Shown one piece after another: positions 57,710-64,000 of a DNA stretch of 64,000 nt. The DNA comes from Trichobilharzia szidati. Lineage: Eukaryota; Platyhelminthes; Trematoda; Strigeidida; Schistosomatidae. How positions within the stretch are numbered: the stretch's first letter is position 1; each line of letters begins with the position of its first letter. The notes beneath the pieces were generated by a model. The model had not been told where the DNA came from, did not search any database, and saw only the letters and a list, made by a program, of their open reading frames with translations. Location of the stretch: positions 107,211,256 through 107,275,255 of the forward strand of contig OX235271.1 of assembly GCA_944472155.2 (NCBI GenBank), written 5' to 3'. The position numbers were made by a program, and so were the translations under genes.

Positions 57710-57817
57710 ACTTGCCTTATATACAAGAGAATTTGCATTTCTGCTGACAGCCGTATTGCCGAAACCATAACAGATGCACTAGGTGTTGGATGCATTGATA
57801 TATTTTTAGGAGATTAA
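57710..57817 (+). CDS. Possible terminal exon of an unrecognised gene
   Basis: Acceptor-like 'gtattacttttcag' is followed by a 35-codon frame: Thr-Cys-Leu-Ile-Tyr-Lys, then Ser-Ala-Asp-Ser-Arg-Ile-Ala-Glu-Thr-Ile-Thr-Asp-Ala-Leu-Gly-Val-Gly, ending at TAA (57815-57817). The composition looks natural but I do not recognise it. Confidence 0.25.
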   Translation, partial: TCLIYKRICISADSRIAETITDALGVGCIDIFLGD

Positions 57818-58438
57818 TCCTTTTTTCATTGTTCACATTAAAAATTCAAACTTAAGCACTCATCTAGTCAATAAACTCCTAAATAATGAACAATTTTCTC
57901 AACTTTCTGCTATTTTTATGCTTTTATAGTCTAACCTCTAGTTATTCTTCAGAGTTGATTTAGTTCAATTTAGACGATTTCGATGTTAAAACCTAGAGTT
58001 ATTAGAATAGTCATCAATCACAGATGTTTTGAGTTCGATGACACATTCGTGTTTCAAATCTCATACTTATGACTACTATTTGTAGTTTCTTGTATTATGT
58101 ATGGTACTATCAAGTTTATTTATTTTTTGTTTATCGAATTTTCCGAATCCATATGAAAATCTAGTTAAAATTAACTTCGATTCTCCATAATATTTGTTTA
58201 CTCAATAAATAATCATATAAACCATTATTACATGAAATGCGTAGATTAAACAACTGTTATGCTCAAGTATGCGTATGCTGCTAATAAAAGTTAGTGGAAG
58301 AGAATTGAATAAATCAGAGAAACTAGGAATGAAAATACTCTTTAATAATTTATATTAATTGGATTTTTCATGACAGTACATGTACTTTGCCTGGAAATGT
58401 TTTAACAAGCTCTTGTTTTTCATTATACCTGAAAATAG

Positions 58439-58598
58439 TAGAAAAACAATCACCAGTTTGTTCGAAATCAAACAATTATTTCTGTCAGGGATATCCGGCA
58501 TTCATCGCAAAATAAAAGAAAATTCTTCTGAAATCAAAAAACTACTCGATACCACTTTACTGATTGAAGCCAATGGGATTATACTGTTAATAAATTGA
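58439..58598 (+). CDS. Possible terminal exon of an unrecognised gene
   Basis: Follows 'acctgaaaatag'. The frame gives Lys-Thr-Ile-Thr-Ser-Leu-Phe-Glu-Ile-Lys-Gln, Ile-His-Arg-Lys-Ile-Lys-Glu-Asn-Ser-Ser-Glu-Ile-Lys-Lys-Leu-Leu and ends at TGA (58596-58598). It would be a helical, charged tail. The acceptor is weak and no partner exon was identified; it may be chance. Confidence 0.2.
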
Positions 58599-58818
58599 CA
58601 AATTCAACACCAGTGATTCTGTCAACTCAGTTATTATTATCATCAACATGTACTTTAAACTTTTCTGAATTATTTATTTCGATTTAAGATTTTCTCGTCA
58701 ACTGATTGGACCGAAGTGCACGGTCTCAGGTTGACATGTCGCTTTCTTGTGCAGATGTTTCGACGATGTCTGGTCATGTAGCTAGAAGTTAACTGGTGGA
58801 TGGTGACTAGCAGTGGAA

Positions 58819-58862
58819 TCCAGGATGCACATTTCACCATATTTGGAACTCGTCATCTGGAT
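58819..58862 (-). ncRNA. Hammerhead-like motif, left arm
   Basis: Minus strand: helix I ATCCAG/CTGGAT is perfect, GAAA and helix III ATGTGCAT are present, and the cleavage base is C. The core is ATGACGA (A at C3), and helix II has become weak (GTTCC...TGGT). Confidence 0.65.
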
Positions 58863-59004
58863 GTACCTGCATTTGGCAGTGAGTGATGGCGTTCTCACCA
58901 TAGCCCAAGTGGTCTAGTGTGGATAGCGCTTTGGCGTTTGAGACTATGGGCACTGGGTTCGAGACTCGGTGGGAATACCATCACTCACTGCGGAATGCAG
59001 GTGC

Positions 59005-59050
59005 ATCCACCCGATAACTCCCAAATATGCTGAAATGCGCATCCTGGATT
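59005..59050 (+). ncRNA. Hammerhead-like motif, right arm
   Basis: Helix I ATCCAC/CTGGAT with one mismatch next to the core, core CCGATAA (two changes), GAAA at 59032-59035, perfect helix III palindrome ATGCGCAT and C17 at 59043. Helix II is disrupted. Inactive. Confidence 0.62.
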
Positions 59051-59084
59051 CTACCGCTAGTCAGCATCCATCAATTAACTTTCC

Positions 59085-62000
59085 TGAAGTATAGTCTCAA
59101 GTGCTATTCCTTTTTAAATTTCTCGGAAATACACATTTTTTTGAGTTAAATTTTCAAATTATACTTATATCAGTTAAAATAAAGACGCACAATAGCCAAG
59201 TAACTTTGAATTATTTTACTAATCACAAACAAGTGGAAATTTCAACTTGTTATCAATTTTTAAAAATCTTGTAGTCAAATACATAAACAGATATTATCTC
59301 GCTACACTTGTAACGTCAAAGCAAAAGTATATAGAAGAAAGAACATGATTTAATTTTATTAATCCAGATTGAAAATCTAATATGAAAGCGGGAAATATTT
59401 TTTTAATGTACAATCAAATATCTCATTTCTAGAATAATATTAAAAGTGTTTCTTAAGAGTTCATAAATCTATAAGAAAAAGAAAAATAATAACGAAGAAT
59501 GTTACAGATTTTTATGATCATGATTGATAGTGAAAGCCTCTGTTTTCCTACCATTATTAACTTGGAAAATTGATCGGTTAAAATTCTACCCCCGCCCCTA
59601 TGAGTTTGGGAAGCATAAAGCTGACTTGTTACTGGTTATTCCATACGTGTGAAAGAGAAACAAGGTGAACATAAGACTAGAAAAAATATATTGTTTCTTC
59701 AATCAGATATGAAGCTGAATTCAGTAGATTTCTTGTTACACCGTTGAATAAACCAGAAAATCGATGTTATGATCGGTAAATATCTTGATTTTCCTACTCA
59801 ACAATAAACAGTCTCCTTTGGCTATTGCACAAAAGTTTTCATTATTGGTCTGCATTTGTGTATCTAATGAGAAATCCTATATAAATATTTCACTAATTTG
59901 CTATTAGGTGAAAAACTGCTCAACTTTAGGTTCTATGCACTGTTTTGTATCTTTCAATTAACGATAAATATACCTAGTGACAGAACATCCTGACCAACTA
60001 TTTTCCGATTTATATGTTCAAACGAATCACCTGGTATTCGCAAATGAAGATTCTTCGCCCTGTAGAATTGATCCAAACCAAAACTTGTTATATAATTGAT
60101 GCAGTAGAATACGCATTACCCTCATCTGTTAAAATTAAGGTTTCATTCATTCGCAGGTTGTAAGAAACCTACTTCTTCGGAAGAAAGAGAATAAAGAAAG
60201 TCGGTATTAAAAGTAAGTTTTGGATGTAAGAATGTAATCTACAATAGACTTTTCCCCGGGATTTGTGTCTGTAATCCATTCATAATTAATAAACTTAACC
60301 GCTACTGTCAAATATCAAGATCGTTGAGATCCTGGACCTAACACTGGTTTCAGAAGATTAAGCTTAATACGTGGAAGAGTATGCACTGTAACCGATGTGG
60401 AACAACAGAAAACGGTTGAGCAACACGATTATTTATTCCTCAGGCGATAACGAAACAGATTCACAGTGGTCAATCAGTGCTAAAGTCTGTAAATAAACGT
60501 TAATATAATATACAAGAATACTTCTGTTTGTATTTCTCCAGTCTTTTGCCTATCAGTACACAATTAAGCGATGACAGCCTTCTTGTCTCTTGCCAAATGG
60601 AGACCAGTTCGAACAAACACACTATTCAACGTTCACCAACATTAAAAGCTACTGTGTTGAAACTTACACTGTACCTCAATATATTTACATTCACTGAACA
60701 ATTTCTAAATACCGGAGATTTCCCTATCAGTTGACAGGATAACGATGTTTCTCAATAAACCATTGAGTGCCACAAGTTACCAGCATGAGTCTTTCTGGGA
60801 TGTGGCTTCACTACACGTTCAAATGACTCATGTTTACAAGTCTTAAAATCTTGTCCGATAGTTTCAACTACTAATTTGAAAATATCTGAGACACCGCTGA
60901 ACTTAAGTCAGAAAAAACTTGGGTTTCATTTAGATGGTGTTCTTCAGATTCGTGACAACAAGATGCAAGTTTGCGATAAAATAGTACAGCAGAAACTCCA
61001 GAGTAACTATTTTGAAAACAAGACATATACTGAAGAAAAAATCCCAGTGACATAAATGTAACATGCAAAAAGCGTAAGTAGAAATGATTTTGATGGTCAC
61101 AGCCTCCGGGCATACTAAACATAACTTTAGGTAACAAATGGCTACGAAGATTACAATATTTGGTCGATATTGATACCAAATGTATGTTTTAAAACGACAC
61201 CATAAATGCGATTTCAAGAGTAGATGTACATTATTTTAAGTATCATATAAAAAGACTAGAAGAACCAATTACCAACAGCTACACTGACTTCTGTACATCA
61301 GACTACATTTCTTTTGTTCAGTCAAAGGATGACGAATGCCGTTCCTTTGTTGCCTTCAGCAGTGTATACCTTCTTATTGGTACCAGAGATTCCAGAAAAT
61401 TTTAAATGACGGCCAGAAATCTCATAAAGTGGTTATAAAACTTTGAATTACTTGAAATCCAGCAATATCTATTCAAACGTGTCATCCAAAATCAAAAAAT
61501 TAAACCATATTATGTGTTACGAGATGGTCGATCATCTTTTCGAAAATTTCTTTTGCTGATGACGGAACTTGATATGTGTATTCATGTAAAATTAAAAGAA
61601 CGATGGGACACTTTGCAGACACTTTTTTCATAATTAAAAAGTAAACTGCACTTTTAGTTAAGATAGTTTGTTGTTACAAGTCTAGATTTTCAGTTCATCA
61701 TAAATGAAATATCAAGTCAACTCTATTTCTAGCGTGGTATGAAGTTCTACATCTTTTCTCTCATGAGTCCGACGACTTATGTTTTAGCATGAGATCTGAG
61801 TTTGAAGAACACTACCCAACATGGTTTCAAAGATGCGGCTATTGTTCATTCAAAAGCGTTATAATTAAACACCACATGAGTACCAGCCGCACCATCTGAA
61901 CGAACTTATCATTCGGAGTCATTTACCAAGTAAACAGAAATCTACCATAGAAAGAGTATTTCCCACTTCAATGTATTGCAGAAGCTGTCGCCGTACGCAT

Positions 62001-62275
62001 AGAAAAGTTGAAGCTGTGAGTTGAGAAGAAACTAGATCAATTTCCACATCTGTCATGGATCTAGTTCTGTTTGACTTTCTAGTTATTATTTTTTCATTCC
62101 TTTCATATTTTCATTGGTTACGAAAACTATTATTTCAATTTGTTCCTGTGTACATATATTACTCAAATACTTTTTTAACCCTACATTATTTTGTTTCCAT
62201 ACCCTTTGCGATTTATTTTCATCCCTCTCCAAACCTTTAACAATAATATCAAATTGAATAGTATTACTGATATAA
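59085..62275. other. Long stretch with no identified gene
   Basis: About 3.2 kb of AT-rich DNA. Frames at 60871-61217 overlap on the same strand and show no motif; none is supported. Confidence 0.4.
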
Positions 62276-62277
62276 GT

Positions 62278-63025
62278 ATAAAACTCACTCTCTCAGAGAC
62301 AAGCTCTGTAGGCTAAAGGACCCGATGGACTCAATTTAACAAAATAATATAATTTACAAAATACCTTGCAATGACTGTGAGTGAGGTCAACTACATAGGT
62401 CAAACTAGTAGATGACGAGAAGTGAAATTATCAGAACATAAGAATTTAGCTAAGGTTAGAATGATTGATCCCTCGAAGATAAGTAATTTAGAAAAGAACT
62501 CAGCAATTGCACTGCATGCATTGACACACAACCACACAAAAGGGTGGGAGAGGGTTAAGATTCTAAGAAGTAATATAAGTAAGTAGGTGGAGAGCGTGAG
62601 AGATTGATTACTGAATTCTGGTTCACCAAGTCTACACCCAACACATGCAACAGAAGTGACTCAATGCAAATATGAGAGGTAGAGAAGATATTATTATGAG
62701 TCAAATCAGATGATAATAAATAATCTTAAAATGTATTGAGTTCACATTATAACATTCTAACAAGTTACTTATTTTACTGTAAAAAACATCCTATTTTTCA
62801 TCTTATTGTATTTTATTGATAACACTCATAATATTTCTGAATGTACTTCATCTTATATTGATTTTGTTCATATGTCTAATCAATTTTTACTCATGTATAT
62901 AAATGAAGCAAAAAGTTGTGTGAGTGACTTGATGTTATTATGACCAATAGTTTGTGCTCGAAACGTCCTTAGTTAATATTACCTTACAACACTGTGATTT
63001 ATCAAAATAAAATCTTATCCATAGT
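62278..63025 (+). mobile_element. Penelope-like element, GIY-YIG and long 3' end
   Basis: Same family as 9955-10905 and 46250-46737. It starts with Ser-Leu-Arg-Asp-Lys-Leu-Cys-Arg-Leu-Lys-Asp-Pro and then 'aatataatttacaaaatacc' and 'ctacataggtcaaactagta' (the Tyr-Ile-Gly-Gln-Thr-Ser segment after a small insertion). 'cccaacacatgcaacagaag' follows (His-Thr-Cys-Asn-Arg). The 3' region is ~220 bases longer than in the other two copies, owing to AT-rich sequence at 62700-62920. It ends near 'tatcaaaataaaatcttatc'. Confidence 0.8.
62941..62967 (+). ncRNA. Hammerhead-like half motif in the PLE 3' end
   Basis: TGACCAATAGTTTGTGCTC followed by GAAACGTC: the counterpart of the hairpins at 9998-10037 and 46649-46689. 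Here GAAA and CGTC are exactly as in a hammerhead, but the 5' strand of the hairpin (GACC) no longer pairs fully. Confidence 0.3.
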
Positions 63026-63029
63026 GAAA

Positions 63030-64000
63030 AGCATCAAGAGGTGATCAAAAGTATTACCGTCGTCACTATATCGAATTAAACAATATTTGTAACTATGCGA
63101 ACTTATGCATAAAAAATGAAACTGTTCGGCTTTTAAGAGTGAAATAGCCAGAATACATCTTCGTCAAGCTTCTCATTTTTCCTCTTTAATGTCATGATGA
63201 ATATTTTCCACAACTTGATTAGTGACTTACATTTAACGAACCGGAAATAAATTTCTTATAATTACGTCAAATGTATTAGAATGAAACTAAAAGGTTTACA
63301 GTTGCCTGTTGCTGCTGCCGGTAATAAAATCCACTCGTTGATTAATACGTACTTGTCCAAAAATTAAGCAAGCCAAACATTTCACAAAACGCACACCTGC
63401 AGTTTCAGCTTGTACTGATGAAAATAGGGTACATGAAATGGTACGTCATGGAAAGAAGTTCATCATTTGCATCTGAGAAACGAAAAGCAAAAATATTCAG
63501 GATTTCTTCTGCTCCACACAAGGTGGACTAAACAGTCACTTTTAAAATATATTACGTAGTACTAAAAGCATATGATGTACACATCGTAACCATCTGACAC
63601 GTTAATGATTAAAATGTAAAATGGCTTTATTAGATTCTTCCATATCAAATCAACTAAAGAGTGATAATCTACCCGCTCTCATTGATATTGTGACTTCGAA
63701 TACAAATATGAATCAATCAGGCATTTATGTAACAAGATTCATAGCAGTTATGTAATACACATAAAATATAAAGGACACAAATAGTATTAAATGTGTTCGC
63801 TTCAAAAAAGGTGATAGCTGAGAAGCATTGGGACGTATTAATTATTACGTTCTGAAGTAAACTGACAGCAGCATATTATCACTTGCAGATGAATCAAATA
63901 TCCTTATTTGCGGTGAGGTGGGGGCGTTTGCGTCAGTTGTCTGATATGATCGCAGAATACTTTCATTTTCTATTTTTGATTCATCGGTGAATGAATATAT
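63030..64000. other. No gene seen
   Basis: AT-rich sequence to the end of the window without a supported gene or recognised repeat. Confidence 0.45.

Larger units (their letters stand above)
56540..58680. other. No identified gene; two exon-like frames
   Basis: AT-rich DNA. Apart from the stretches at 57710-57817 and 58439-58598 I see nothing supported. Confidence 0.4.
58684..59080. repeat. Palindromic hammerhead repeat, family 2
   Basis: After a 100-base leader shared with 43101-43220, a left arm (58787-58889) and a right arm (58978-59079) are inverted copies of each other. Each holds 'caccatcactcactgc', 'atgcaggt', a hammerhead-like motif and 'tagtcaccatcc'-type tails. Between them lies a tRNA-like segment (58890-58977) with box B 'gggttcgagactcgg'. 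The layout parallels family 1 although the sequences are unrelated. Confidence 0.8.

Overview
The window looks like repeat-dense, gene-poor DNA from a blood fluke (genus Schistosoma, or a close trematode). This rests on the combination of (i) many 5'-truncated RTE-clade non-LTR retrotransposons of the SR2 type, (ii) many Penelope-like elements (PLEs) with GIY-YIG endonuclease domains, (iii) tRNA-derived SINEs that carry hammerhead ribozymes, the class known in schistosomes as Sm-alpha, and (iv) AT-rich DNA with no dense coding. The species cannot be fixed from this window. No host gene could be identified; three or four short exon-like stretches are listed with low confidence.

Layout. 1-5.2 kb: two opposed RTE 3' ends and three hammerhead-SINE copies. 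6.2-7.2 kb: a palindromic hammerhead SINE beside an RTE 3' end. 8.4-11.9 kb: an RTE 3' end interrupted by another repeat, a PLE carboxy end and a decayed RTE. 14-17.2 kb: a tRNA-head SINE, a second type of hammerhead SINE and three PLE fragments in mixed orientation. 19.3-22.3 kb: the longest PLE, split by a small RTE insertion with an 8-bp target duplication, followed by a telomere-like tract. 23.5-24.0 kb: a different non-LTR 3' end with a perfect 16-bp target duplication. 27 and 29.6-30.6 kb: a SINE and a longer RTE. 31.4 and 34.1 kb: hammerhead SINEs. 34.9-38.3 kb: a non-LTR element with a 538-residue open reverse transcriptase frame, next to a PLE. 40-45.2 kb: hammerhead SINEs and a PLE fragment held between ~180-bp inverted arms. 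46.2-47.7 kb: a PLE 3' end abutting an RTE. 51.1-53.0 kb: a PLE broken by two SINE copies. 53.4-56.5 kb: RTE pieces, including the only endonuclease-end fragment. 58.7 kb: a second palindromic hammerhead repeat. 62.3-63.0 kb: a last PLE 3' end. The rest is AT-rich sequence in which I see no gene.

How the parts fit together. RTE elements supply reverse transcription, and at least one SINE family carries an RTE-like 3' tail, which suggests it is mobilised by them. PLEs form a second autonomous class. The most unusual layer is the ribozyme one: three tRNA-headed repeat families each carry a hammerhead-like motif with its own helix I and its own self-complementary helix III, and two of these families are built as inverted duplications, so transcripts of either strand would contain a hammerhead.
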